Source: Coffea arabica | Taxonomy: Eukaryota; Streptophyta; Magnoliopsida; Gentianales; Rubiaceae | Direction: 5' to 3' | NCBI RefSeq assembly: GCF_036785885.1 | Contig: NC_092312.1 | Location: 19,424,001 to 19,488,000 of the forward strand | DNA length: 64,000 nt | Shown here: in pieces, positions 36,178-49,405 of the stretch | How the letters are laid out: every line of letters begins with the position of its first letter | Position numbering within the stretch: position 1 is the first letter of the stretch | Position numbers and translations under genes: made by a program | Notes under the pieces: model-generated | Databases searched by the model: none | Told to the model about the DNA's origin: nothing | Seen by the model: only the letters and a program-made list of their open reading frames with translations

Positions 36178-39100
36178 ACCCTCGATGCAAATATGTCAGA
36201 ATTGTCACATCGATGATCCATTCCATTCAAAATTGGCCACGTTGGGTAAGCAATTTTCAACCACCAGCCTTTGATCTGGCGGTCACCACCAAAGCATTAA
36301 AGCTTAGTGGGTTGCTTTCCATCAATTGCCACTTTAAGTAATTTTGCTTAAAAAAATTCAGACGGGTGTACTGATCCGGTGATGGTTTAATTCCTCCGAG
36401 TTATCCTTGGATTTCTTCAGGTCTGCCTCCTTCTCCTAATATAGAATAGAATAGGTTTATCGTTTCTGTGGAAAAAAAAAAAAAAGGTGAGCAATTTTTC
36501 TACAAATAAAAATAAATAAATAAATAATTCTAAACCATAGCAAGTCAAACGGGCTCACACCACGAAACTGAAGAGAATTATAGCCACATATGCCTGCTGA
36601 TGGACAAACACCCCTAGATCTTTTTTTTTTTTTGGGTTGCCAGATAATGGACAAATTAGCTCCCGCATTTCTTCCTGTCACTGGAGCTCATTTGTTTTCA
36701 ATGTTTGACGCAACATAAGTTCCAAAATTCCAGCGTACCAAAGAGTTTATTGCCCTTCAATTCCGTTGAAAATGTTAAATTAATATTTTGTTTGCATGAA
36801 AAAGAATATAAACAACTCACGTCTTTTGCAAGGGCCACTAATCTGCCAGCGCCTCGTACTATTTTTGGCAGTTCCCAAAGTCGGCCATGAACTCAACAGA
36901 GCTGCATCATTTCAAGTGTCAATTCTACTTTGCTGTGCTGGCCTTCTTTTAGTGGTGGAACAGAGTTGGCTATTTCAAGTGAAGAAGCTGCATTGAGCAA
37001 GAGCCACGTGTAAGATTCGCTATGTTCCAAGATGTGTGAAAAAATATCCACAACGGGGACAAATGCTTGAACAGTTGGGAAAAAGAAGAAAAGATTAGTG
37101 AGGTGGCTTGATTTAAACTGGAGCGCCTCTCCACCATGAACTCATTTACCTAGTCAATTTACCCGTCAAATCTGAGCTTTCTTGTGTTATCGCCATCTGA
37201 CTTCTTTTGTGTAGTAACAATGGATATTATTTGATTTCGACTAAAGATAGTGAATATATAAATAATCTTTTCTACATAATTTGAGAGATCTTTGGATTCT
37301 TGAACGTATGGCTGATAGAGCGGAGGCATACTGAGAGTGACAGGAATTATTGCCCTTGTTGTGTTAGACTAATCGCGGCGTTGCACGGCCGGTATTAAGA
37401 AGGATTATTAGTCTTCCCCTCCCTCTCTCTCTTTTTTTTTTTTTTGAGTAGCTCTTTAATTGTTTATGGAACATTTATATTTGTTAATCCACGGGAAAAA
37501 GACTTATCGGATAAAATGACACACGTTAATGGGTTCAAGACATCTATAAGTACAATGCCAATTCACGGTATCTCCTACTATTACTATCAGAGAGGTGTCG
37601 ATCATAATCAAATTATATTATTTGATCCACCTAAATCCACCCGCTAATGACTCGCCCAAATCCGTTCATTATCTTTAAATGTGTCTAAATTGATATCCAA
37701 TTAGATCCATTTAATTAGTGGGTAGTGGGTTGATTCAAGTTACGCATTTATATTCATTTAAAAATAATTATATATTTAAACTCAATTTTTAGCGAGTGTT
37801 ACGGAGATAAATTTGAATTTTCTACCAATATACTAACAATAATTTTGTCGAATAATAAATAAAATTTCAAATGATTCATAAATGAATAATTAATTATACC
37901 TATATTCATTTATTAAATAAATTAATATAAATGAATTGAGTCAATTATAACCACTATCCACTTATAACACGCTGGAACTCGTTCAAGTCACGGCACCTCC
38001 AGCCACCACTAATTTCAATAGCCTGATGCAACGTGGAGATTAGCACAGCAATAGATTCAAATATTAAAACAGTAAATATTAATGTTAGGCACTAATGCAA
38101 TAAGTTACAAAAATACAGTATATGTTATCATTTAATCAAATTTATGTCGGAAATTTCGTATTACCACTACAAAAAAAGATCTTGCAATAGAAACAAGAAA
38201 GACTGAAAACAAATACTCTACGTGGGATTGCTTACGTCCTCAGCGGAAGGTTCCGGCAGCCAGTACACGACGGGAAACGTTTACAGCATGGCCGCCGCCC
38301 CGACTGCATGTGCATTCGAAACACGACTAGCCTGGCCCCGGGCGGTTGTTTACAATTCAAACCACATTTAATGGTCCGTCGCCTTCATTTATTAATCTCG
38401 TGGATCACGCCTTGCGATTCTTGTCGAAAAACATCGGCAGCGAAATCAGAATTTTCGGTTTCGGCTTAGAAAGAAGACTAGTAACATGTCATTCGCTTTT
38501 TTTTTTTTTTAATGACACTCCGCCGTTTGTCTCTATATCAGAATTAACTGTGCGGCAAATTCAGTACCAAAAATTACGTTATTATTAACAAGATTTCCAA
38601 CTTTGAAGTAGTATTATCTATTTTTGTTAGTTGGCTTTCTTTTTTTTTTTTTTCAAACAAACAAACCTATGACAAATAATTCTTTATACCTATAATTTCA
38701 ACTGAGATCCGTCTAGTGTTTATTTTTAGTAAAAGTTCTTGAAATTCTAACGAGGCGTTTAATTCGCATTCCAAAATCCGAATTGATATCATAAACCTCA
38801 TTATTCTATTCATGGGTTAATCAACTTGAAATCCAAAAATAGCTCCTAATCTTCGCATAATTCTCATAAACTACTACAATCCAGAATTTATTACACTTTG
38901 GCCCTTCAATTTCAATCATTCAATTTATTACACTTTGGCCCATCTACCAAGCACGCCTAAAACCTTTGTAATAAATCAAGTCGATTACGTAAGCGTTGTC
39001 TCCATTGTTTGATTTTCTCAAGTGGACGCCAAACCAAATAAAACCACAATAACATTCAACTTGAATTAATTCAATAAATTACACAAATTAAGCACTGTCA

Positions 39101-39864
39101 GGATACTATTAACACACAAAGTTACAACGGTCGACACGTATTAAGCAGCATTAGACTCAGCAAGCTACATTTACAGCACTAGAATAGGTTGGGTACGTAT
39201 TAGAAAAGCTTACGCATAGAATAACACTTCTCCCCCATCCCCCCTCCAATCCCGCCTTGGAACTCAGGGGGCAGTCACATTTTACACCTCCCTCTAATTT
39301 TAAATATATACACTTTATCCCTCATGAACACCAGTTAAAGTTAAAAATACAAAAAAAAAAAAAAAAAAAAAGTGAGTGCAATGATGTTATTGCTCGTTTA
39401 TTCATGAAATTATCTATAACTTAATATTATTTTCTTTCATTTTTCAAAAAATATACATATTCTCTATCATATCAACAGTATAAATTTATCAAACTGAAAA
39501 ATGCTAAATAAAGTTTAAATTTAGTTTATATCCATAAAATTTTTTCTAGCGATTAGTATTCACTTTTATATATGCTTTGTTCAATTTATTATAATTTGAG
39601 TCAAACAAAAAGAATAAATAATACTAAAATAAACGTAGATACCAAATTCCTTTTTTAAAAAGACGTAATATACTAAACTTATTTTTTGTTTTAAAAAGTA
39701 GTTTTTTTATTCTTTTAGTTTATGTGAACTTTTAGTCTAATACTATATATTGTCATTTAAATTTGATTTAATCTCCATTTTCCTTCTCTGAGTTTAAAAA
39801 TGAGGTTGACTATTCCTCTTTTACGGCCAATCAATGCCGGGAAGATGTGTGATTTTGTGCATGA
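36178..39864. other. intergenic, no gene recognised
   Basis: The stretch is AT-rich with homopolymer runs (36472-36485 A, 37431-37445 T, 38499-38511 T, 39351-39370 A). At about 38165 CACTACAAAAAAAGAT resembles the end of a CACTA transposon, but I found no partner end. No open frame has a recognisable domain. Confidence 0.5.
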
Positions 39865-39872
39865 CTCCTTAA

Positions 39873-41280
39873 TAGGGGTGGGCACGGGTCGGGTATCCGC
39901 TCCTAACAAGATATGGCTGATCCGACCCTAAAATATTGGATCAGCCATTTTGCGACCCTAACCCACTCTAATGTTTTCGGGTACCCGCTATTTGGATACT
40001 CGAAAAAAAGGGGCGAGTCATAGGGTACCCGCCCCTAAAAAAAAAAAACTATTTTCAATAAAAAATATTTTTCACTTAATATCAACATGTTTTCCAATAA
40101 AAAAAAGTATGCTTTCCAATTAACATTGGTAGATATATTATAATCAAAATCCATGTATCACCATTCTCACACATTTCATCCAATAATCAAACTGATTTCA
40201 TAAATTTAGTACATATTAGAATTATAATATCTAATAGATAAAACGAAATTTTATAATAATTTTGAATACATCACCGTTCTCACGCATTTCATCCTTCTAT
40301 AACATAACAAACACAAGAATAATAAGTATATGGCAACTTTTCCAACTTTTCCAAGTATAACAGACACAAGAATAAAACGAAATTTTATGATAATTTTGAG
40401 TATATCACCATTCTCACGCATTTCATTCTTTTACAACATAACAATTAACAAATACAAGAATAATAAGTATATGGCAACTTTTCCAACTTCCTTAAGGATA
40501 TTATGGTACAAGATTGCATCCAAATGAGTCGATTGTGGAATCAAGTCCGGAAAAGAATTGAACAGAGTTAATAATTTTTTAAGAAAGTATAACCAAAGTA
40601 ATCCTAAAAAATTTTCCCCAACTTTCTTACATCTTTGGAATAGACATTGTTGCATTAAAGGTGATGAAAAAGGAAAAAAAAAAATTCTTGCACTAAAATA
40701 AAGGAAACAAATTTAAGAGACACAATTACAATAAAATAAATAAATAAATGAAAGACACAAATGTTTTAATTATATAGCTAACAGAAAATTGGAGCTCCAA
40801 ACACAAATTTTTGATTGAATTGATCAAAATTTTACAGAAAAGATCGATGGAAGTAGAATAACAATGAAAAAGGATGAAAGAAATGAACAATTTTTATGAT
40901 AGAGTTTCACAAATTTCTCTTTGTTTTATTCATTTGGTTCAGGTTTCACCAAGAATATTCACTTTTTTTAGACAAGATGAGGAGAGACGGATCATATGAG
41001 ATTAAAATATGAGGTTGTGAACCACTTTACTTACACTTAGGATTAAAAATTATAAAATTATATAATGAACCCTTATTTTTTTAATATTTATATACTATAC
41101 CCTGCGGGTCGGGTACCTGCGGATTTTTATTTTGCTGATCCATATCCGTATCCGTTTTTGCAGGTACTTGATCCGCATCTGCCCCGCCAAGAAAAATCGA
41201 ATCGGATATCCTATTTTTCGGATTGGATCGGGTCGGGTTGGTCGGGTTTCTGATCGAATCGGATTGTTTGTCCACCTCTA
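39873..41280. mobile_element. non-autonomous hAT element (1,408 bp) ending 10 bp before the TATA box of ABCG copy C
   Basis: The left end reads TAGGGGTGGGCACGGGTCGG and the right end TTTGTCCACCTCTA, whose complement is TAGAGGTGGACAAA. The 8-bp flanks are CTCCTTAA (39865-39872) and CTCCTGAA (41281-41288), a 7-of-8 match. Subterminal regions are rich in GGGTC/GGGTA and GGTCGGGT strings, as in hAT elements. Inside, a block of about 130 bp is repeated near 40265-40355 and 40400-40490 (ATCACC.TTCTCACGCATTTC, later AATAATAAGTATATGGCAAC). No transposase is seen. Confidence 0.82.
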
Positions 41281-41290
41281 CTCCTGAAGT

Positions 41291-41300
41291 CTATAAGTAT
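41291..41300 (+). promoter_or_regulatory. candidate TATA box of ABCG copy C
   Basis: CTATAAGTAT lies 78-87 bp before the likely start codon at 41378 and about 10 bp after the hAT element. A transcription start about 30 bp downstream would give a 5' leader of about 50 nt. This rests on consensus and position alone. Confidence 0.45.
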
Positions 41301-41377
41301 CACTTGCGCTAGTACGTATTTTGCAGCATTCCAAGCAAACTGCAAGCGCACATTCCGCCATTTTTCTTCTTTCGAGC

Positions 41378-44300
41378 ATGGCTTCCAATAATTGCACCAC
41401 CCCACCTCCAGATGACAACCATGAGCTGAGTCATAGTGTTTTAGAAATCGAAAACCCATCCCCATCAGAAGTTAAGACGAGTTTTAGGGAAATGCAAAAC
41501 CAAGGAGAAGGAAATCACGGCCTTACAGACCAAACCCATTCCAGCAGGAGAGGGGTTTTTCTGACTTGGAAGGACTTATGGGTCACGGTCTCCAATGGGA
41601 AAAAAAGTAGCAGATGCATCCTTCAAGGGCTGACGGGCTATGCCCGTCCCGGTGAACTTTTAGCCATTATGGGTCCTTCTGGCTGCGGCAAATCAACACT
41701 TCTTGATGCATTAGCAGGTACTACATATATAAATCGTCTCAAATTATTCTCTCTGTTACTGCAATCTTGAACTCTGCAGGGTATTCCTCTCTGCGCATAC
41801 AAACATGGATCCAATCCAACACCATTATATTATATAAATTACGGGGAGTTTGCTCTGGAAGACAATTTAAATTCATTATTAACGTGAATATATGGAGGCA
41901 CTTTTCAAGCAAATCCACATTCTCGTGGTATAAAAAAATGGATTTGCAGTTGCACTTATCTGGGCACACTCTTCCTGAATCTCTCCCAACACAGCCACAC
42001 CCACACCCACACCCACACCCATTCCGTTTCTTTCTTTTGTCTTTAGGATGAGAATTTTAGCAGATAATATGGTGCTCGAGGAGTTAGACGTTATGTGTCG
42101 GAGCAAAAAAAACACCCTGCCTGATTTTTCTGAGCAAGACACCGTTCGTTTTCTCGACATGGTGAACTACTCCCAAAGCTTTCATGCAATACCAAATATT
42201 CACACGATAAAATCCGAGGGATTTTGCTTCCATTTTTCCTTTCCTTCATTCCCAACAATTAATCATCTTTTTGTCCCAAGTTCTTTTAACCTTGTGTCTG
42301 GTTTTGCGTCTGCTTTAGAAAATCAACTATATGAGTTACATTAACATATTGATCCGTGACTTGAAAAATCAATTAGGGGGACGAAAGCACAAGAATCACA
42401 GATCAATAAACACGTCACATCAATGATGGGTTCCCTAATTTGGCATCTTCACACTTTGTCGCGATTACGCCTACTAAATATGGTGACCAAAGGTGACACC
42501 GTGACAATGCATTGAATTTATCTTACATCGATTGTGAAAAAGGCGTGGTGGGATGAGAAAGCCACTGGCACCATGACAACCCCTCTCAATAGACATTCAA
42601 ATGAAATGAAATGTTGTCCCAACCTAGTACCCGGCGGATGACAGCGATGATGTACGGGGCGAGATTGCTGTTGCGTTTAATCAAATATAAACGCGCGTAT
42701 CCGGCGAACTTAAAACGTTGAAAATTCAATTTTTATACATAAGAACTTAAAAAACAGTTCAAGGTCAATTGTTTTTATGTTATGATGATCAAGTTGTTGG
42801 TTTTGAAAATCAACTTGTGTTTAATCCATGAAGTTGTACAATTTCTGTGAGTATAGGAAGGCTGGACTCGAACACGGGGCAGAGTGGTGATATCTTGGTC
42901 AATGGTCGTAGACAAGCACTGGCCTACGGAACTTCTGTAAGATTTTCCATTCTCTGATTTTTACCTGGTCATTGTAGTCCGATGTTTGTTGAACTCAACT
43001 CAGAGCCACACAATGGCATCATCGTTAATAGTTACACCTGCCAAATGATAAATGTCCCGATTTTTTTTTTTTTTTTTTTAAAGTGGAAGGATTTGAGGTA
43101 TAACTTTCTATTTACAGTTCAACCCATTATAATTACTGGTACAAATTGGTCAAAGCAGTTGTTAAATGCATGAACTTGGACTCTAGAAGTCAATTGGACT
43201 CTTAATTAAGTATTAATTGTCAAGCTCCCCAACCCTACGCTTCCCCGCAGCTCAAATTATTTATTACTAAGTAGTATAAGTTAGTCAAAATAGCTGTTAA
43301 ACACATGACCTTAGATGCTACGTACGAGTCAATTAGAGTATTAATTGAGTATTAGCCAATGCGAAAGGTCAGGAGAAAAGAAACCTACTACAACCTAAAG
43401 TTGAAGAAAGCATCCAAAACAACAGATGAGACAACAAATTATTAAGTAGCATTTACAAGACTCGGCTAAAGCCAAGGTTAAAAAAAAAAAAAACCTAATT
43501 AAACTTTGACCATTTATTCTTGGTTAAAAATACTTGGACAAAAGCTAATTAACGATGATAGAGAGGAAAATGATTAAACCTTCTTAACCTGAAGTGTACA
43601 TATATTAATTTAGCTTGTTAATTTGGATGCATATATAACACAAGACTTTTGCAGCACAGCACTGTAATTCTCTCCTTGCAACAACGTCTTTACACTGTCA
43701 ATTTAAGAAAGATTAACTTTTAAAGAGGAAAAAAAAAAATCAAGCTACCAGTCGACTAGTCTGCAAATTTTGAACTATATTATCAAGAAAAGTACTCGCA
43801 AGGTAAGATTAAGAGTTTAAGACTGATCAAGTTTATTTCTTCTCAAATTTTTGGTAAAATCAGGCCTATGTGACTCAAGATGACGCATTGATTGCCACCT
43901 TAACTGTAAAAGAGGCTGTGTACTATTCTGCTCAACTTCAGCTGCCAAATTCCATGCCCAAGTCGGAGAAAAAGGAGAGAGCTGAAATGACCATAAGAGA
44001 GATGGGGTTGCAAGATGCAATGAACACGAGAGTCGGAGGATGGGGGCAAAAGGGACTTAGCGGCGGACAAAAGAGGAGACTCAGCATTTGCATCGAGATA
44101 CTGACTCGCCCAAAGCTTCTCTTCCTTGATGAACCAACGAGCGGACTTGACAGTGCCGCTTCATATTATGTTATGAGCAGAATTGCAAGACAGCGGGCAG
44201 GAAAGACCATTTTAGCATCCATTCATCAGCCGAGTGCTGAAGTTTTCAGCCTATTTCAGAACGTCTGTCTATTGTCTTCGGGGAGAACTATATATTTTGG

Positions 44301-46251
44301 CCCAACGAATGCAGCCAATGGGGTGAGTGAGATTATACCCATATATTATCGTTTTTATGAGGTTGGGATTATCGGAAGTGGAGCTCAAATATGTTTATAA
44401 ACATGCTTGTAAGATACAATTCCAGTTGCAATTCCGACAGAGAGCCAAATGCAGAGAAATAGTAATTGCAGATTATCTTTGAGGTATAACCAACTAGGAA
44501 TGATTAATCTTCCAAGCTTTCTCTTGCTGCAGTTTTTTGCATCGAATGGTTTTCCCTGCCCAACTCTCCAAAATCCATCTGATCACTTCCTGAAGACTAT
44601 AAACACCGACTTTGATGAGGTATGTCAAATATAAAGACAATGAATTCTTTATCTTCTTTTAGTTTATGGAATATGTAATGTCCTTGAATCCATGTTTAAT
44701 TCTTCCTTAATTAATTTGACTTACGAAGCTAAGGGTTTAATTTGGAGGGTCTTGACAGGATATCGAAGAGGGCTCAACTGGAAAGATGCGAACGGAGGAA
44801 GTCATCAGCATTCTTATTGAGTCCTATAAATCATCCATTAACTACCAAGAAGTTCAGAGGCAGGTTGATGAAATATGCAGTGAGGTGAGGACACATTCAT
44901 TTTTAATCTCTCTTTCTTCTTCTTTCTTTTTCCTTTTCGTTGTAGTCTTTTCAAAATTTCACAAGTAACACACAACATGTCGAAGGCCTCCAATCAAATT
45001 CAAAACTTGTTTCGTGTAAGTAATTAGTTGTAATAAGCATTTATCACGTACCTGCAGAATGGGGAAGAACTAGAGAAAAGGAGAGACAATGCCAACTTCA
45101 TCAGTCAATGCAGCGTTCTGACAAGAAGATCATCCGTAAACATGTTTAGAGATCTTGGATATTACTGGATGCGCCTGGTAGTCTACACCGTACTGGCTCT
45201 TGGTATCGGAACCATCTATTACGATGTTGGCAGTGGCAAAAGCTATAATTCCATTCAGGTATGAAATTAGGAATTATGCCGTTAAAATTTAAAGCCACAA
45301 TGGAAAACAACAGTAATGCAGGTTCTTTCTAACCAGTCAATTAAGCCTAAACAATTTTCGCTATTTTTCAGGCAAGAGGTTCAATGCTCATGTTTGTGGC
45401 TTCATTCCTAACTTTCATGGCTATAGGTGGATTCCCTTCATTCGTAGAGGAAATGAAGGTATAATACACTTATTGTCTAGAAAATCAAAGATCAACATAC
45501 AAATATTATAATTACTCTGAGAAAGGCATATTGACTTCCACAACCAATAACTTAACAGGTGTTTCAACGAGAAAGATTGAATGGCCACTATGATTCTAGT
45601 GCTTTTGTTATTGGCAACATTGTGTCTGCACTGCCATACTTGCTACTAGTTTCGCTGATTCCAGGATCGATCGCTTATTATCTTGCTGGACTTGAGAAAG
45701 GAGTTGGACCTGGAGAAGCATTTGAACATTTTATTTATTTCTGTACCATTCTCTTCGTTTCCATGATGTTGGTTGAGAGCCTGATGATGATTGTTGCAAG
45801 CGTTGTCCCTAATTTCCTCATGGGAATCATAGTTGGCGCCGGAATCCAAGGCCTGATGATTCTAAGCGGCGGGTTCTTCCGCTATCCAAACGATTTGCCA
45901 GCACCATTCTGGAAATACCCACTCTACTACATTGCCTTCCACAAGTATGCATATCAAGGTCTATACAAGAGTGAGTTCGAAGGCCGAACCTTTTACCGTC
46001 CTGGAGAAAACCTTCCAACGCTCAGCGGTGAAAGCATCTTGCGAAATACTTGGCAAGTTGAAATGACGTACTCCAAGTGGGTGGACATTGCCATTTTGTT
46101 TGGAATGGTTGTTGTATATCGCTCGCTCTTCTGGCTTATTGTCAAGGTTGGTGAAAAGGTTAGGCCTGTTTTAAGAGCATTGACGTCTGTTCAACCACAG
46201 AAGGCCAGGCAAGTAATGTCAGCAAATGATCCGGCGGAGCTTCTACAGTGA
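41378..46251 (+). CDS. ABCG (WBC) half-size ABC transporter, copy C, intact
   Basis: This is a third paralogue with the same eight-exon layout: 41378-41717, 42857-42936, 43864-44322, 44533-44619, 44759-44884, 45058-45258, 45372-45458 and 45559-46251, giving 690 residues with all junctions GT-AG and in phase. The ATG at 41378 ([14 protein letters not shown]) is preferred over the upstream one at 41321, because it fits the TATA position and the N-termini of the other copies. Walker A GPSGCGKS is at about residues 99-106, YVTQDD at about 142, LSGGQKRR at about 205, [13 protein letters not shown] (Asp about 229) and [10 protein letters not shown] (His about 261). The membrane domain has [61 protein letters not shown] and [13 protein letters not shown]. 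It differs from copies A and B by two codons fewer in exon 3, two more in exon 6, an insertion [13 protein letters not shown] in a loop of exon 8 and a longer C-terminal tail. It is therefore the most diverged copy. Substrate unknown. Confidence 0.95.
41995..42020. repeat. (CCCACA)n microsatellite in intron 1 of ABCG copy C
   Basis: About four tandem CCACAC hexamers occur in the first intron of ABCG copy C. Confidence 0.85.
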
Positions 46252-47340
46252 ATGGCGCACGAATCAATGAAATCCCTCTTAGCCAGATCTAGCTAGATGC
46301 CATCTGTAGGATAAAGTAGCAACTGAGCAGAATTTGTACCACGATAATGAGTCCATGAAATAGCAGAGGCATGCTCAATTATTGCCTTGTGCTACCTTGT
46401 TTCCGTTGGTATGTTCTATATGAGTACAGTTAGTTGTATCATGTCCCGAAAAAAGTTGCTATATATTTTATGAGAATGGTAGCATTTCACGTGACTTTTC
46501 GCACATAAATTGAACCACCCATGTGTTGGAGTCTCACTTCCTTCATTTGATACACATAACTTGGTAGGGATGAGAGCAGTTTAAGAACTTTTTTTTTGGT
46601 TAATCATAAGCATTTAAATGCAACTCAATACATAAATTGGTCATCCACCCCATTCCACTTTTCAACCCAAATAAGAAACTAGTGAGTGTGTCTGGGTAGG
46701 AGATTATGTGTGTTTGCATAGAGTATTATTTAAAATAATTACTATAGCATGTAGTATTTTTTATGATATGATATATGTGAGATAAAAATGTTGTTGAAAA
46801 TATAAAAAGGTGGATTGGAAAATATGTTTATGATGCAAGCAAAATATTATTTGAAAAAAATTACTGTAGCACTTTTTAGAATATGATGTATGTGAGATAA
46901 AAAAAATAGTTTGAAAGATAAAAAAATTAATTAAAAATTATGTTTCTTAATAGTACCAAATGAATACTAGATACTTGTTTTCTGAGGTGCACGTTGAAAA
47001 TTTTCGCTGTGGCATTTTTATAGATAAATGTATGTACGGTGAAATAAAAATGTGATTGAAAAACATATTTAAAGTTTTTTTTTTTTAAACATGGCCAAAC
47101 ATTCAAGGCCAAAATTATTGACATACCTCCCCTAAGAAAAAAGGCCAAAAGTTAGAAAAAAAAAATCATGCCAAACAAACAAGGCTAAAATTATTCATAG
47201 ACCTCCCCAAATAAAATAAATTCTATCTACATACAACAATATTCATCTAATCTTGACACACGATTAATTAGACTATGCTAATGCTTGAAAAACACAATAC
47301 TAATGCTAATATATATAGATATATGTATGAAAGTAGACGG
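46252..47340. other. 3' flank of ABCG copy C with dispersed repeat copies
   Basis: Between about 46715 and 47075 three diverged copies of one motif follow each other: (A)CTGTAGCA or similar, then GATATGATGTATGTGAGATA, then AAAA.TG.TTGAAA. Related sequence appears near 55905-55925 (inverted), 59130-59290, 60750-60900 and 61280-61400. This is a dispersed repeat family. No gene is recognised. Confidence 0.55.
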
Positions 47341-49405
47341 GTCCGTTTGGATTAGCTGTTTTTGGGGTTGTTTTTCAAAAACAGCACTGTAGCATTTCGT
47401 TTTTCAAATACAAGTCCGTTTGGATTAGTTATTTTTGGCGTTGTTTTTCAAAAACTATATGAAAAACTTTTACTGTAGATGTTTTATGGATTATTTTTAG
47501 ATGTATTTTTAAAACATATTTTCAAGTGTTTTTATAATTTATAATTTTTATATTTTTATAACAATAAATATTTATGCATTTATAATACATTTATAAATAT
47601 TTATAAATAAATATATTTATATATTTATATAAAAATATATAAATTATAAATGTATAAATTATAAATGAATATCATATAAATGTATAAATGTATAAATTAT
47701 AATTTCCAATTTTTATATTATTATATTTATATACATTTATGCATTTATAATACATTTATAAATATTTATAAATAAATAAATTTATATATTTATAAATAAA
47801 TATAAATGTATTATATTATATATAATAAATAATATAAATACATTTATAAATATATAAATTATAAATGAATATCATATAAATGTATAAATTATAATTTATA
47901 ATTTATATATTTTTATATTTATATACATTTATGCATTTATAAATATTTATAGATAAATATATTTATATATTTATATAAATATATGTAAATGTATTATAAA
48001 TGTATTATATTATATATAATACATAATATAAATATTTTTATAAATGTGTAAATGAATATTTTATAAATGTATAAATGTATAAATTATAAATTTTATATTT
48101 ATTTATAAATATATTTATATATATTTGTAAATACCTTTATAAATATTTATAAATGAATATTTATATATATTTATAAATAAATATATATATATATATTTAT
48201 AAATGAATATTTATATATATTTATAAATAAATATTTATATACATTTATAAATGAATATTTACATATATTTATAAATAAATATTTATATATATTTATAAAT
48301 GAATATTTACATATATTTATAAATGAATATTTACATATATTTATAAATAAATATTTACATATATTTATTAATCAATATTTATATATATTTATAAATGAAT
48401 ATTTACATATATTTATAAATAAATATTTATATATATTTATAAATCAATATTTACATATATTTATAAATAAATATTTACATATATTTATAAATCAATATTT
48501 ATATATATTTATAAATGAATATTTACATATATTTATAAATAAATATTTATATATATTTATAAATAAATATTTATATATATTTATAAATAAATATATAAAT
48601 GTATATTATTATAAATATATAAATTATAAGTGAATATTATTTAAATGTATAAATTATAAATTATAAATTATAATTTTTATATTTATATATTTATATACAT
48701 TTATGTATTTATAATACATTTATATATATTTATAAATAAATGCATTTATGTATTTATAAATGCATTTATATTATATATAATACATAATATAAATGTATTT
48801 ATAAATGTATAAATGTATGTTATTATAAATGTGTATAAATTATAAATGTATAAATTAATATATTATAAATATATATATTAATATTATGTATAGGTGTATT
48901 AATATAATAAATATAAATGTATAAAGGTATTAATATCATGTATAAATGTATAATTAATATTATGTATATTAATATAAATGTATAAATGCATAATATTATA
49001 TATAATACATAATATAAATGTATATTATAAATATACATAAACATATATATTATGTGTATATTAAATATATAATTTTTAATATTTAAAATTCATAAATTTG
49101 TATAATACATATTTATATTATATATAATTTATATAATACATAATATTTGTATAAATATATTATAGAAATATAAAAAAATATTTTATATAAAATAAAATAT
49201 AAATTAATATAATATATATATCCTATACATAATTGAAATATACAAATTGAAATAAACATATTAAATATGTATTTGGAGTTGTTTTTGATATATTGTTTGG
49301 ATATAGTGTTTTTGGAGTTGTTTTTGAAATACACATTACTGTAGCATTTGGAATGTGAAAAACAGTTTTTCAAAAACAGACTCAAAAAGATATTTTAATT
49401 AGAGT
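47341..49405. repeat. AT-rich repeat block framed by GTTTGGATTAG...TTTTTCAAAAACA motifs
   Basis: The left edge has two copies of GTCCGTTTGGATTAG followed by TTTTTGG.GTTGTTTTTCAAAA (47341 and about 47402). A related motif (GTTTGGATATAGTGTTTTTG, GAGTTGTTTTTGAAATACA) and ACTGTAGCATTTGG occur at the right edge near 49290-49350. Between them lie nearly 2 kb of almost pure A and T, mostly combinations of TATAAAT and ATTTATA. Open frames here are low-complexity artefacts. Confidence 0.7.
48160..48600. repeat. 24-bp minisatellite, about 18 copies
   Basis: The unit is TTTATAAATAAATATTTATA followed by TATA, with common variants AAATGAAT or AAATCAAT and TTACATATA. TTTATAAAT recurs every 24 bp through the stretch. 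Some neighbouring pairs alternate between the TATATATA and ACATATA variants. Confidence 0.85.

Noticed and set aside
37370-37400. GC-rich string with TTAGACTAATCGCGGCG as a Helitron end
   Set aside because: The hairpin is poor and the base after the would-be CTAA is not T.
38165-38180. CACTACAAAAAAAGAT as the end of a CACTA transposon
   Set aside because: I found no inverted partner or 3-bp target duplication nearby, and the string is short enough to occur by chance.
48823-49385. Minus-strand open frames rich in Ile, Tyr and Asn
   Set aside because: These are translations of AT-only repeats.
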